A stretch of 64,000 nucleotides of DNA from Sclerotinia nivalis. Its lineage: Eukaryota; Ascomycota; Leotiomycetes; Helotiales; Sclerotiniaceae. Position 1 is the first letter of the stretch. Each line of letters starts with the position of its first letter. The translations under genes and the position numbers were made by a program. Shown here one piece after another: positions 1 through 11,647 of this stretch. The notes under the pieces were generated by a model, which saw nothing but the letters and a program-made list of their open reading frames with translations, had not been told where the DNA came from and did not search any database. The stretch is taken from assembly GCA_029531795.1 (NCBI GenBank), contig JAPEIS010000001.1, positions 5,890,001 through 5,954,000 on the forward strand, in the 5' to 3' direction.

Positions 1-2107
1 TATTCATTACGGGCGACAGACCAGAAAACATAGCCGCAGCGAAAAGCAGAATCCACGAACTTGTTAGAATGACGAGGCTCTTCATGAAAGATGCCCATGT
101 GACTGCGGCTAAGATTGACAGCATCCTCCTTACTAGAATGGACAAGGTCCGTAGAGTTATGGAGACGCACGGAACATTTATCCAGTTCCCAGCTCTTGCT
201 TCTCAACGTAGCATGATCAGAATTCAAGGAACAGAAGGCCTCCATGTGGAACGAACTGTCCGGGAACTCATGTTAATGGTACGTGTTATCAATGATTTCC
301 TCTTGGGCTGCGACTAACGAATATTGCAGGGTGTACAATTTTACAGCGCATCATGGTGGATCCAACAACCACCAAATCAGGCACCTCTACAACCAGCTCC
401 ACACGCAATAAGGGCAATGCTGGTTGATATCTGCTCATATTCCTCAGCAGATGTAACATACGATAAGCTACAATGGACAATTACTGGTTCCGATGAAGCT
501 GTAAAAGACGCATTGATTATCATTAGCAACATCGCATTGAACAAGCGAGGTTGTGCCTATCAGATTCGAGTCAAGCTTGAATTAGCAAATGAGCACAAGG
601 AGTTCGTTAGTGGAAAGAAGAATGGAAAGATTAACAAGATCATGGGCCAAAGTAAGGGTTTTGAAGTTTTAGTTCGTTTGATTTACTAATATTTTACTCA
701 GGCAACGTTCAAATCATATTTGATGGATTCAACGAGTACAATTTCAATATAGATGTTTGCGGCAATAACTACGACCAAATGGTTACTGGCCTAGGCCTTG
801 TCGAACAAGAAATGCCAGCTCAAATATCGTTCCATGTTCCAGATCAGTATCATAAGCGTATCATCGGCATTGGTGGTCAGCACATCCAAAGAATCATGAA
901 GAAGCACTCGGTTTTCGTCAAATTCTCCAATGTCATGGATCGTGGTGGGCCCAATCGCGAGGATGATGACATCAAGTCCGACAATGTTATCTGCCGAACT
1001 CCAGCTCGTAACGCCCATAATCTAGAGCTTGTGAAGGCTGAAATTCTTGATATGGTCGATCGAGTTGATTCGGAGTTCACTTCCCAAACTGTCAATGTTG
1101 ACCGATTGTACCATCGACAACTCCTGGCTCGTCTCAACCAGATCGAAGAATTGGAAAAGAAATGGAACTGCAAAGTTATATTCCCAAGTACCGAGCAAGC
1201 TAGTGACGATGTCACAATTTCAGGACCGGAATGGCAAGTTCCTCATTGTGTTGATGAGTTTCTTGGGATGGTTCCGGACAGCCATGAGCTTGTTTTGGCT
1301 CGTACCCCGGAACTCATGAAATTCTTCGGCTCCAAGGCTTTCAAGACAGAAATGGCGCCAAAGCTCAAGTCTCAATATGTGGTCGAGGTCCAAGTTAATG
1401 AAGACTCTTCCGAACGTACTGGAGACGATGGACCGACAATCATTCTCCTTTGGACTTTCACCAGAAACAATGCTGGTGGAGTTCGAGATGCAATTGATTT
1501 CTTGTTCTCTAATATCGCCGCAGCTGGTATTGAAGTTACCACTGTCAAGGGAACAATTCCTCGTCCCAAGTCCGATTCATTCGAGGAATCTTTGCCATAC
1601 TTTGATTCTAAACTCTTACAGCACGCACCTGCACCAATGGCAACTGATTCACCCACCAAATCTTCTTTCGGTGATGATGTTGCGAGGGAGAGAAGCAACA
1701 TTTTTGATAAACTTCGCAAACCTGGTAGCATGTCATCAATTTCTTCATTCTTAAATGGCCGCAAGAATAGCTCCCAATCTCCTGCCGGTTCTTTCTTCAG
1801 AAACGGATCTCGCAATGCATCAAGAACTTCTTTGATCTCCATCGAATCTACACGAAGCTTTAACGCAGACCGTAATCCATGGAACGATAGTGGTGTCAAC
1901 TTGCCGGACGATGACACCACACCATGGCCAACTCGCCAATTTGGAAATGGCAGTGGTAGTATCCACGATGGTAAGCACACGCATGGACATCCAGGCGATG
2001 CAACACCAAGACATAGCATGAGAGCTTCGACCGACAGTGGTCGGCCTTCAACTTCTAATTCTACAAACTCCGGATACCCCGGTCCAATAGGACCACCGCG
2101 TTCTTAA
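1..2107 (+). CDS. Multi-KH-domain RNA-binding protein (5' partial)
   Basis: The gene enters from the left edge, with reading frame starting at base 3. Exons are 1-278, 330-651 and 702-2107, with GT-AG introns of 51 and 50 bp; the visible part codes for 667 residues. KH signatures are visible: GDRPENIAAAKSRI at the left edge, GKKNGKINKIMGQ (a GxxG loop) at about 612-651 across the second junction, and IIGIGGQHIQRIM at about 860-895. The last ~150 residues are Ser/Asn/Gly-rich low complexity ending at a TAA. Tandem KH modules bind single-stranded RNA, so a role in mRNA localisation, stability or translation is likely; the layout recalls vigilin/Scp160 and Bicaudal-C proteins. Which orthologue it is cannot be decided here because the N-terminus is missing. 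Both junctions keep frame exactly. Confidence 0.85.
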
Positions 2108-3135
2108 GATATCCACAAAACTATTCCCTTATTTCCTAGATTGTCTTTAAGTACGTCAATTTCGACATACACAATGGCTGGATATATACCCTGGCGCGCA
2201 ATACCCCAAATACCATTTTTTTTTATGCTGCTTTGATTGTTTTTCTCCTCTCTTTCTCGCAATTTGATATCTCTTTTCATTCACGGACCGTTTTGTTATT
2301 TGTTTTGTTTGCGTTTATCATGCTTCGACCTTGAAAAAGGTTGAAAAGAACAAGCATGCGGGCGCGCTCTCAGAGACGAACAGAAGACAAAACATTTAGA
2401 AGATCCTTCTTGCGTACTTGACTATTCATATTAAGAGGAAATACCTATTTGCTTTTAGGGAGCGTGGGATTGATTTTTTATTTTTCGTTTTGGTTGCTAC
2501 AATATCCTCGACTTTGGTTCCTTTTCGCGCGCGTTTACTTGGTAGGGTCTAGGCAAATAGGTACATGGGATTGTGAATGATGGTTTAGGTTTGGACGTTG
2601 GGTTGTGATGAGAGGATGAGAGATGAGGGACGACGGATGATTTTCACTCTTTTTTACAAGTTGGGATGAAGGTATGGAAAAGGAGAAGCGGATGGTAGGG
2701 TGGTGGTTTAGTGAATTGGAAAGGGGTTTGGTGGTTAGCGATTCTACAACAAACAAACGCGGTGAGGTTTCTATTTGAGGTATCTGGTATGGATGGATGG
2801 GTTGGACATCAGGATCACTCACTAAACGGATTAGCTGTGGGTGTATATGATACCCAAATGAGATATTGTTGTACGTTGAGAATTTAAAATTTGGTACGAG
2901 ATGTTTTGTTCGTTTATGATGTGATATGTGTGATGTGATATCGGTGTGGTTTATAAGTGATAGCTACTAGAAATGTAATGTACTGAAGCCGTCGATGTGT
3001 ATCTTGCATATATTTACCATAAAGCCAGTAAAGTACTTGAATGAATAGCCAATGGGGGAATGGCAGAGCATTCTAGAAGTGAAATGCTCTAGATGTGACT
3101 GATGGGGAATGGAGAACGAGGATGGGGAGTGGGAG

Positions 3136-3220
3136 TGGGAAATGGGAAATGGGAAATGGGAAATGGGAAACGGGAAATGGGAAATGGGAAATGGGAAATG
3201 GGAAATGGGAAATGGGAAAT
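3136..3220. repeat. 7-bp tandem repeat (TGGGAAA)n
   Basis: About 12 consecutive copies of TGGGAAA, with one CGGGAAA variant near 3171. It sits inside the C-poor intergenic tract and is likely length-variable. Confidence 0.95.
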
Positions 3221-3359
3221 GAAAAAGTAGGGAATAGAAAATGGAGATTAGATGTAGAGATTGAGGGCCAAAAAATGAGGAAGTTGGAGGAATTGGGGGA
3301 AGAGGTTGAAATTGAAATTGAAGGTTGGAAGTTGAATGTTGAAAGTTGAAAGTTGAAAA

Positions 3360-3464
3360 TGGGATGTGGGATGTGGGATGTGGAGATGTGGAGATGTGGA
3401 GATGAGGAGATGTGGTGGTGAGGAGATGAGGAGATGAGGAGATGAGGAGATGAGGAGATGAGGT
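3360..3464. repeat. Degenerate GGATGTG / GAGATGAG tandem repeat
   Basis: Three GGATGTG units grade into 6-8 bp GAGATGTG and GAGATGAG units, all without C. This resembles slippage-driven growth of neighbouring purine-rich repeats. Confidence 0.9.
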
Positions 3465-3511
3465 GGTAGGGTTGTTTTCTTGTGGAATGGGGGGAGAATC
3501 CCCAAGGGGTA

Positions 3512-3612
3512 AGAGAGGAGGAGAGGAGGAGAGGAGGAGAGGAGGAGAGGAGGAGAGGAGGAGAGGAGGAGAGGAGGAGAGGAGGAGAGGAGGAGGAGAG
3601 GAGGAGGAGAGA
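3512..3612. repeat. 8-bp purine tandem repeat (GAGAGGAG)n
   Basis: An almost pure purine run built from GAGAGGAG units, followed by GGAGGGAAGG-type sequence to about 3665. Such a homopurine-homopyrimidine mirror could form triplex DNA, which is general knowledge rather than something shown here. Confidence 0.95.
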
Positions 3613-4090
3613 GGGAAGGGGAGGGAAGGGGGGAGGGGAGGGGGAAGGAAAGAGGGAAGGGAAGGCAAAAAAAGAAAAAAAAAAAAGAAGAGAAGATAAT
3701 ATAATGAGTTGATATCTTTTTTTCTAAAGTTAGGAGGGAGGTTTTGAGGGAATGGGGGATGGGGGATGGGGGGATGGAATTGCTGGTTTTATTTGGATAG
3801 TTGGTTGGAATTGGGGGGATGGGATTGAGGGGATGGAAAGAAATGTATAAAGGGGATTTGGATTTCAGAAGTGCTGTGTTTTATTTGTATATATAGTATG
3901 GTATGTTGAGTTAAATTTTGGATTTAACAGGATTTATCTGGATCTTGGAGTGTGAGGGAGGAGTTTTGGTTTTGGGAATTTGATGGAGGGATGATGAGGG
4001 TTGTCGCTGTATGTAGAGCTGTTGTTTGGCTATTTTATGATGTTGATATATAGGTATATATACACATATACATAGGATATTATATTATAT

Positions 4091-4132
4091 ATCATCAACA
4101 ACCTTAGCTATATCATCAACAACCTTAGCTAC
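4091..4132. repeat. 21-bp direct duplication
   Basis: Two adjacent copies of a 21-bp unit beginning ATCATCAACAACCTTAGCTA. They are identical except for the last base (T versus C). It lies just after an AT-rich run. Confidence 0.9.
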
Positions 4133-4452
4133 ATCAAACAAACAAGCTTGGAAGATTTAAGAATCTTCAAGTAATAGCATGGACCATGCTGCATGGTATA
4201 GCTGTTTGGTTCGAGATGTTGATACTTTATTGGTACTCTTCTTTTCTTTCTAAATAGATAAGTCATATTCGAGTAGAATTGATTGGGAGGCTATTGATGG
4301 ATAGATGGTTTGGTGTGATGTGAGTTATAGGTTATGGTTTGTGAGTCTTTTTGAGGTATTCATAGGAGCTGATGAAGTTGAAGTGTGTGATGAAGTTTAA
4401 GTGTGAAAAAGGAAAGGTAAGGAAGATCTACAGGTAAAATTGAAGAGTTGCA

Positions 4453-4500
4453 GAGGTTGAGGTTGAGGTTGAGATTGAGATTGAGATTGAGATTGAGATT
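4453..4500. repeat. 6-bp tandem repeat (GAGGTT/GAGATT)n
   Basis: Three GAGGTT units are followed by five GAGATT units, a transition-graded hexanucleotide array in the C-poor tract. Confidence 0.9.
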
Positions 4501-5054
4501 TTCCCTCTCTTTATGTTATTATATTGCGCTTTTTTATTTGTTGGATTGTGGATTGTGGATTTGGAACTTTGGATCTGTAAATCTTTGGGAGTGCGGAAGA
4601 GGAGTTATGATGCAGTGAGATGTGGGTTTGATAGGTTGTTTTGTGGAGTTGCGTAGAGGTGAAGAGGGGGGTGGGAATGGATTTTTTTAGTGATTGATAG
4701 GTTAGATTGTATAGCTGGAATGGAAGGGAAGGGGATGTTTGGTCTGGCTGTTTAGTTTTCTAGGGAAGATTTGAGGTTTGAGGGGGGGATTTTTGGGGTT
4801 GCTTGGTGGGGTTGGATGGATGAATGAAAAGGGCTAATCCATTTTGTTACGAAGGCCTCATGCTTGTAGATGGGTGAGTAGATTGCTGCAGGTTGAAAAG
4901 CTTTGCGTCATGAACTATTCCTGTTCCAAGTGGAACTTAGAAGGCTAAGTAGAGAAACTCCTGATTCTCGAGGGAATGCAAACATTGATATGACGGTTTC
5001 GATGGCACTCATGAACAAGATACTGAACTTCAATACGGTCGTGGTCTACCGTGT

Positions 5055-5098
5055 TGGTAAATGGTGAATGGTGAATGGTAAATGGTAAATGGTAAATG
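5055..5098. repeat. 7-bp tandem repeat (TGGTAAA/TGGTGAA)n
   Basis: Six units of TGGTRAA, about 450 bp before the RCC1 start codon, so possibly inside or near its promoter. Confidence 0.85.
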
Positions 5099-5543
5099 TA
5101 AACATGACTGACTAAGCATGATCGTCTAAGTAGGCTTAAAACTTAAAAAGCCAACCGCACGGAGAGGTTAACGGCTCGTCCCATCTAAGCTAACAAAGCT
5201 AATCCTGACTAGCGTGATAATAATCCCTGAGCTCCATCGAATTTTGTTGATCCCTCGTAATAATAAAAACATCATCCCACCCACCCACTTACATTCAAAA
5301 TACCATCAATCAATTCTCAAGAATCATACCATCTTGATTCAATTGCAATTGCCTTTGGTATTTCAACTTCTTACAAATCAAATCTTGAACGTTGCTTTCA
5401 TCGAGTATCTTTATTCTTGAACGTTTTCGGTCTTTTTGTATTTTGCGACGCATCTCGCGAAGCAAGATAAACTGCGCATTCCAATACAACATACAATAAT
5501 ACCATATCACAACAAAACAATTACACAAATACTTCGACCAACA

Positions 5544-7460
5544 ATGGCTCCTCGTAAAGCAAAAGCTCCAGCTGCAGCAAAAGCTCCCGCCAATATCGGC
5601 GTGAAACGAGCTGGCACATCTCGCATATTAGCAGCTGCTACAGCACCAAAACCATCCAATGTAACCAAGAAGCCAGCTACAAAAGCTGCCTCGACCAAAG
5701 CTGCCTCGACCAAAGCTGCCTCGACCAAAGCTGCCTCGACCAAAGCTGCCTCGACCAAAGCTGCCTCGACCAAAGCTGCCTCGACCAAAGCTACAAAGGC
5801 CGCTACTACTAAAGCTGCTTCTAAGAAGGCGGCTCCTAAAAAATCAAAAGTCGTGTCCAAGCAGACTCCAGAGGAGGATGCAGAGAGCGGAGAAGAAGAA
5901 GAAGAACAAACTCCAGGCAAGTCTATTCTTAACCCCGGCCAATTCAATATGAGAAATGAGTCTAACATTTTTTACAGCACCAAAGCCAGCCGTCAACCGT
6001 AAAAGAAGCCGAACTCAAGAATCGGAGGCATTACCAGTTGCTAAGAAGCTCAAAATTGGTGTTGCCATTAACACTCCACCCGTCGAACGCCTCGATGTTT
6101 ATGTTTTTGGAAGTGGAGAAAATAATGAGTTGGGCCTGGGTGCAGTGAAAATTGATGGTAAACCACCTGTTGGTGTGAAACGTCCTCGCTATAATCCTCT
6201 CTTGAAAGGCGTCACTCAGATCGCGGTTGGTGGAATGCATTGCGTGGCATTAACTGAAGATCAAAGAATTTTGACATGGGGTGTCGGTGATGGAGGGCCA
6301 TTGGGCCGAGACACTAGCGCATATGAAGCACCAGCCAAAGATATGGATGCTGATTCTGATTCGGAGGATGAAGACGACATTATACTAAACCCAATTGAAA
6401 GTACTCCAACAGCTATTTCTACCGACTTCTTGGATGGCAGGAAGGTCGTTCAAGTGCTTGCTAGTGATTCAGTAAGCTTTGTTCTTACAGAGGATGGTTA
6501 TGTTTATGGATGGGGATCATTCACAGTAAGTACTTTCTTGCAATTTTGATTGTTTATGTCGACTAATAACAATAGGGAAATGGTGGTACCATTGGTTTCA
6601 CCACTGAGGGTGCAACTAAGGCTTCTACTGAGCGCGATAAAGACCTAAAGAAGAAGTTGAAAATTCAAGTAGAACCAATGCTTATTCCTGATTTGAAGAA
6701 TATCAAGTCCTTGGCCCGTGGTAACAATCATGTCCTGGCCCTAGACAATAAGGGTACCGTCTTTACATGGGGTGCTTGGCAGCAACACCAGCTCGGTAGA
6801 CGAGTTAGTGAGAGATCGAGATTTTCAGCCCTCACGCCAGCACCTATATTGAAGCGCTGTAAGGCAATCGCTGCTGGTACCTATCATTCATTTGCTATCA
6901 ATGAGAAGGATCAAGTCTTAGCTTGGGGTCTAAATAATTTTGGACAAACAGGTATCGCTGACAAAGCCGGCGAGAACGATGCTCTCATTAAAAATCCTAC
7001 AGTTTTCAAGGGTTTGAAGGGGTACAAGATCGCACAGCTGAAAGGTGGCCTCCATCACTCCATTGCTTGTACTGAAGACAAAGAAGTTCTTGTTTGGGGC
7101 CGTTGCGATTACGGTCAAACGGGTCTCGATTTGGCAACTATTGATAAAGAGTCTATCATCACGAATGCCAGTACTGGAAAGCCAGCCATTCTTCTCAAAC
7201 CTACCGTCGTTCCTGGCATTAAAGGCAACTTCGTCTCGGCTGCAATTGACAATTGCATTGCTATTGATGATGATGGAAAGGCTTGGTCTTGGGGATATGG
7301 CGAAAACTATCGCACCGGCTTAGGCTCGGATGACACAACGTGGACTCCTACAGTCATCGAAAACTCTGCCATTAAAGGAAAGAGGATGACTTTCGCTGGA
7401 TGTGGAGGCCAGTTTAGTATTATTGCTGGACCTGAGGTCACTGTGAGCAATGGTGTCTAG
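5544..7460 (+). CDS. RCC1-family guanine nucleotide exchange factor (Ran GEF, Pim1/Srm1-like)
   Basis: Exons are 5544-5916, 5978-6525 and 6576-7460, giving 601 residues. RCC1 proteins form a seven-bladed propeller that loads GTP onto Ran on chromatin, driving nuclear transport and spindle assembly. Repeat signatures are visible from residue ~164: VYVFGSGENNELGLG, ILTWGVGDGGPLG, YVYGWGSFTGNGG, VFTWGAWQQHQLG, VLAWGLNNFGQTG, VLVWGRCDYGQTG and AWSWGYGENYRTGLG. The first ~150 residues are a basic Ala/Lys tail with seven TKAAS units (residues 46-80) and an acidic patch, likely DNA- or nucleosome-contacting. The start MAPRKAK follows the sequence ACA and fits the family; upstream ATGs in frame code for unlikely leader sequence. 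Intron 1 (5917-5977) needs a GC donor (CAG|GCAAGT) to keep frame; the nearby GT at 5921 breaks it. Intron 2 is a 50-bp GT-AG intron. Confidence 0.93.
5679..5783 (+). repeat. 15-bp coding minisatellite (TKAAS)7 in RCC1 N-terminal tail
   Basis: Seven 15-bp units coding TKAAS, nearly identical at DNA level, followed by degenerate TKATKAATTKAAS units. The near identity points to recent expansion. The unit length preserves frame, so copy number may vary between strains. Confidence 0.93.
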
Positions 7461-8214
7461 GCCCATGGGGCTTGAGGGTGAGGCAGGGTGTAAGGGGAGG
7501 ATACTTTTGTGAATAACGGTTACGACTTATGTTTGTATATGAAAGGGAACGATACCATACTGCATTGTTAGCTTTGGAGGGACAACAGTTCTGAATCATT
7601 CCACGCTACAACCAACTCAGCTCGAACTCAGCCTTCTAACATATATCCGATATTGGAAACACACCTTCTTCAGCTATGAGGGACTGCCCTTGATGGGTCT
7701 CTGGTTTTTACCTAGGACTTTGATCCGGATTCATCAAGGCATGTTCCCTCATAAGTAAAGTAGATGTGTTTTTGATATCGGGTATATAACGGAAGGGTGA
7801 TAATAGGGAGGGTTGGACGTGGTGTGGAATGAGGATAGCTGTTGGTTGCCTGTTTAATAAGGACTTGGGAGGCGTTTTTTGTTTTCTCGTGGGGTGAGAA
7901 TATCAACTTCGGTTTGTTTAGTTGTGGTACAATTCTCTCCCTGGTTTTGATGGATTCCTTCAGGAAAGCATAGCATCATAGATGCATTGAATGGCAGTGG
8001 ATGGGCGTTCTATTAGTAAGGGAGTTAGTCTAGACTAAAGACTACGTTCGTTGTATGATCGGATTAAAATGTGCAGAATGTATAAGTGCATAATAAATAA
8101 ATGATTACATTATCAACTTGATGCAATGAATTCTGTGATGTAAGTAAGGACTCTGCGGAATGGAGGTTTTATCATTAAAATGAGGAAGGATATTTACCAT
8201 TAGATGCCCAACCT
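7461..8214. other. Intergenic, 3' flank of RCC1
   Basis: I see no gene here. The stretch holds the RCC1 3' UTR and AT-rich spacer; short ORFs are not protein-like. Confidence 0.6.
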
Positions 8215-8514
8215 TCACCCATCCCCTCCAAACAAATCCCCACGATCAAAATGCAAAAATACAAGTCTACACCATTTTATTATTATAAGTGGATGGAGAT
8301 CTAGAGTGGATTTACATCTTCTAGCTCTAATCCTGATCCAACATAGAGCCTCTGCATCCTCGTCTTCCTCTTCCGCAGCAACCTCTTGTTGTACCGGCGC
8401 GGCCGGCGCATTTGGCGTCACACGCACCTTCCCCATCCTATCCTGTAATATCTCCCCAAGCACCTTATCCACTTCTTCCTCGGCCTCCTCATCCTGTACT
8501 CCAGGTTGGCCCAC
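8215..8514 (-). pseudogene. VPS24/CHMP3-like C-terminal exon fragment
   Basis: The minus-strand frame from 8514 begins just after a CATAG acceptor-like site. It reads QDEEAEEEVDKVLGEI, then a Pro/Ala linker and an acidic EEEDEDAEAL run, ending near 8344. This is the layout of the C-terminus of Snf7-family ESCRT-III subunits, closest to Vps24. The expected terminal MIM helix is not intact. The frame continues as CWIRIRARRC to a stop at 8215, while the +2 frame reads MLDQ and then hits a stop, suggesting a small indel. I find no upstream exons for the ~160 N-terminal residues on the minus strand to about 9.7 kb. It is most likely a truncated duplicate or decayed gene; an intact gene with unusual exons is less likely. 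Confidence 0.45.
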
Positions 8515-11500
8515 TATGAGTGCATGAAATAGAATTCAATACATGGAGGAGGATCATCATGCCTCCATTTATATGTAGTGAATCTCCTTGCATCTTCACT
8601 CAAAAAGATCTTAAAAGGATTACCTATTTAAAGATAGGCTCTTCTGAACAACGGGTATAGGATATTTATCTCGTCGTATTATATAGACAGATGATCAATA
8701 AATCCTAACATGGTTTCTCTAACCGCGGACCATTGGGTTGAAGATTTCATTTCTATCGAAACTGAAATTACGTAGTTCTATGTTTTTTGCACCTGGCCGA
8801 ATTTGATATCTGTTGTCATCCCATTCAAGATCAATCCACTTTTCTACTATCATTTTGCGTTCTAATTATCACTATCTCCCAACGTCGTCTACTTGCTATC
8901 CATCATCAACTCCCTCAAGTCCAAACACCCGCCAATATCGCCATTGATTTTCAAACCTCTTTAAGAAAAATCTATATTATTTTAAAAGAATGTAGATTTT
9001 CGAAGCCCTCAGCCTTGCCTGCTGTCACGCTCCCTCAATTGCAGCCATCATCAAGTCTCGTATTCGATTATTTCCAGAATTTGGTGGCTGGTGTTTTGAT
9101 ATTTATGTATCTTGGGTATGCGTGACTTTCTGTGATGGAGCTGGAGATTTGTGTGTATTCACTAAATTGGAAGGAGAAAGAGAAAGAAGGGATTGTAGTT
9201 TCTCGGTTGCAGGCATGCTCTGTTCCTGATTTTATCTACCTATTTATCCACCATCTCATTTCGGGAATCCTCTTGGCTGCCATCTACTAGCCGAAACAAT
9301 GTTTAACTAAGAGATTTATAATCTTTGACTTTCATCGCACATCGTGCCCGCGAGCGGCGGTATATCTTATTAGAGGCCATTTAAGGGAATAGATGAATGA
9401 TCAAACCTCCCATGACAACTGTAAATCAGTGAATCCCAGCAGGAACAGATCAGACAAAACCATTCTTGGGGTAGTATAAAGTTTGACCAACTGACTATGG
9501 GGAGATATGCAGGAAAACATCGCAAAGGCAGCAGATGCTATTTATATTTTTGAGAGTATCAGTAAATTGCTAGTAATGTTGGGTAACGGAGGATTCTGTT
9601 CCTAAATTTGGGAATCTCGACCAGATATATTCATGTCCTGATTAGTTATTTGGTCATCACCTATATCTCATATAATACAGGATACAGTAATGCGTTTGAA
9701 ATGAGAGCGATGTGGTATTATATTTTTACTATCAAATATTTCGCTCTTCATTGTTGTTTGAACGAATGTCTTGGATGAGGAATAGAAGAACAAGGAAAAT
9801 AAAACTAGATTATGTGCATTTCAGTTGAAGAGATAGATTTACTCGCGACGAAAAGGTGGGCTTGCATTGATATTATATGAAGTTAGTTGCAAGATTAGTA
9901 AGAAAGATCAAGTCTGTAAGTTGGGATGCTAAGATTGCCTCTTTGGGACGTAATAGGGAGAATTGTATCATACTTCATGTATCACAGACTCACAGTTTCA
10001 CCATCATCGAATCCATCTCTATATATAAAAAAATTCTTCATTCATGAAAACGATGCTTGTACTCACATCCCTCGATCCAAGATCCACCTCATCACGAATG
10101 TTAAACACGACATTGCTTTCGCATCACCTTCAATCTTGTTGTACTTTTACCCTTACAACACCAAATCTACCAACATGTCCCACCATTCTCCACGCACCTA
10201 CTACTCCTCACTTCCAAGCTAGTAATCTCTCCAATCGCCTCCTCCACACAATCCATTCCCTCCCGTGACAAATCAACCACCAAGTACACACCCTCTATCC
10301 TATCCGACAACCCACGCATTCTGGATTCAAAACAAGTAGACTTATTAACTAAACCAGCCCAAGTTTCGGGGAAAGAAATCTGGGAGATAGAGAGAGGAGA
10401 GTGGGTCCCTAGAATGGGGTGTACATGATATATGAAAGGGAAAATTTATGGAGTATTCGTAGCCTTTATTTGTGCTGTGCAAAAGGGCTTGAGATTTCGT
10501 ACTAATGCTGAGGATGAACATGTAGGCGGATGGCCAAATGGGTTTTGTCATAGTTTGAGGAAGGAGTAAGGAGATGATGAGGGTAATAAATGTAATGGAG
10601 AGTTGTAGGAAGTACATTTTTCATCTTCATTTGGAATATTAATTGTAATGTAAGAAAAGGTTGGAATTGCAAAGTCCTTAGTCAAATCAGGATAACGAGA
10701 AAATGAGTAACGGTCGTTTATTCCGACAATATGGCTAAATCAACTTAATTATAGAACCACAAAAGCGGGCCTAAACAAACATGTCCATTTCAAACACGGG
10801 TAGGAAAGGGTGTACGAGAAGGAATATTCCCGGCGCACCCGTCTAGACACAAGGAATATCAAGCGCTCATAAGGATAGTGATTTTAATGACTCTAAGGTC
10901 AAGCGGTGTATACGCCTTACATATAGTTGATTGCTAACCCACTGCGTGAGCTTTCCTCGCCACACTTGTCACCTGGATACACACAAAATGCAATCAAATC
11001 CTGATAACGAGAACAAGGGGCAGCGATGAGACTTCACTTGAACACAGTTATCACTTGGAATCGCCCCACACCCGGGGGATTGTTGATCTGAGATCCGACT
11101 TCTATAAATAACTTCGAGGATATTTCCGAGATTGAGTTTGAGGTATGATGATGTTGTTTAACATGTTTCCGCTTCCACCGCAGAGCGATCCTATGATATG
11201 ATTGTAAAGCGCGGTCATCTAAGCACCACTGGTTTTCCTTGTGAGTTTCGTTGGTTTTGTCTGTACTAGATTTCTTGGCGAAAATGGGAAGATCAAGCTA
11301 ATGATAAACATGAACAGGGTAGAATATAGGGCAAAATGCGATAGCCTTGAGTAGCAGGGGAGCTGGAGAAGAGTTTGCTGCCGGCAGGGCGGGATTATAC
11401 ACCTATATTGTGTCGTGTTTATTTATAAAAAAGCCCTCATTAGAAAAGAATTCTCCCAATATGTTCTTTGCATTCATTTCTGCATTTCCCCTTTTCCGTG

Positions 11501-11647
11501 TTGTGTCTTGAGCCGTTGGATTGCGACAGTCGCTATTGTTTTACCAGCTTTAATCCTGGATAGTCCAGAGATCACTAGATCTTGGAATGAGCATAAAAAC
11601 ACTAGGAACTAAACATTCAGCTGTAACTCCATGACATCGTGAAATGT
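8515..11647. other. Gene-free intergenic region (3.1 kb)
   Basis: No gene can be supported. The sequence is AT-rich with scattered short ORFs lacking recognisable motifs. A minus-strand stop-free stretch at about 10.16-10.38 kb after a CTCCCAG acceptor-like site is mildly protein-like but has no supporting flanking exons. Confidence 0.5.

Larger units (their letters stand above)
2108..5543. other. Long intergenic region with C-poor strand and many short tandem repeats
   Basis: No protein-coding gene is supported. The first ~400 bases are probably the 3' UTR of the KH gene. From about 2530 to 4850 the + strand is very poor in C (for example 3541-3600 has none) and rich in G and A. It carries several micro- and minisatellites, listed separately. 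Apparent ORFs here are repeat translations. The last ~330 bases before 5544 are probably RCC1 promoter and 5' UTR. An imperfect 25-bp inverted repeat lies near 4146-4170. Confidence 0.7.

Noticed and set aside
3095..3712. ORFs on both strands at 2967-3712, Ser/Pro or Arg/Gly/Glu rich
   Set aside because: They are translations of the purine minisatellites and have no domain or splice support.
8787..9125. 112-codon + strand ORF
   Set aside because: No family resemblance, AT-rich composition, no neighbouring exons.
10160..10380. Minus-strand stop-free stretch after a CTCCCAG site that reads like protein (RMRGLSDRIEGVYLVVDLS)
   Set aside because: No upstream or downstream exon, no start codon context and no recognised family; kept only as a note in the intergenic entry.
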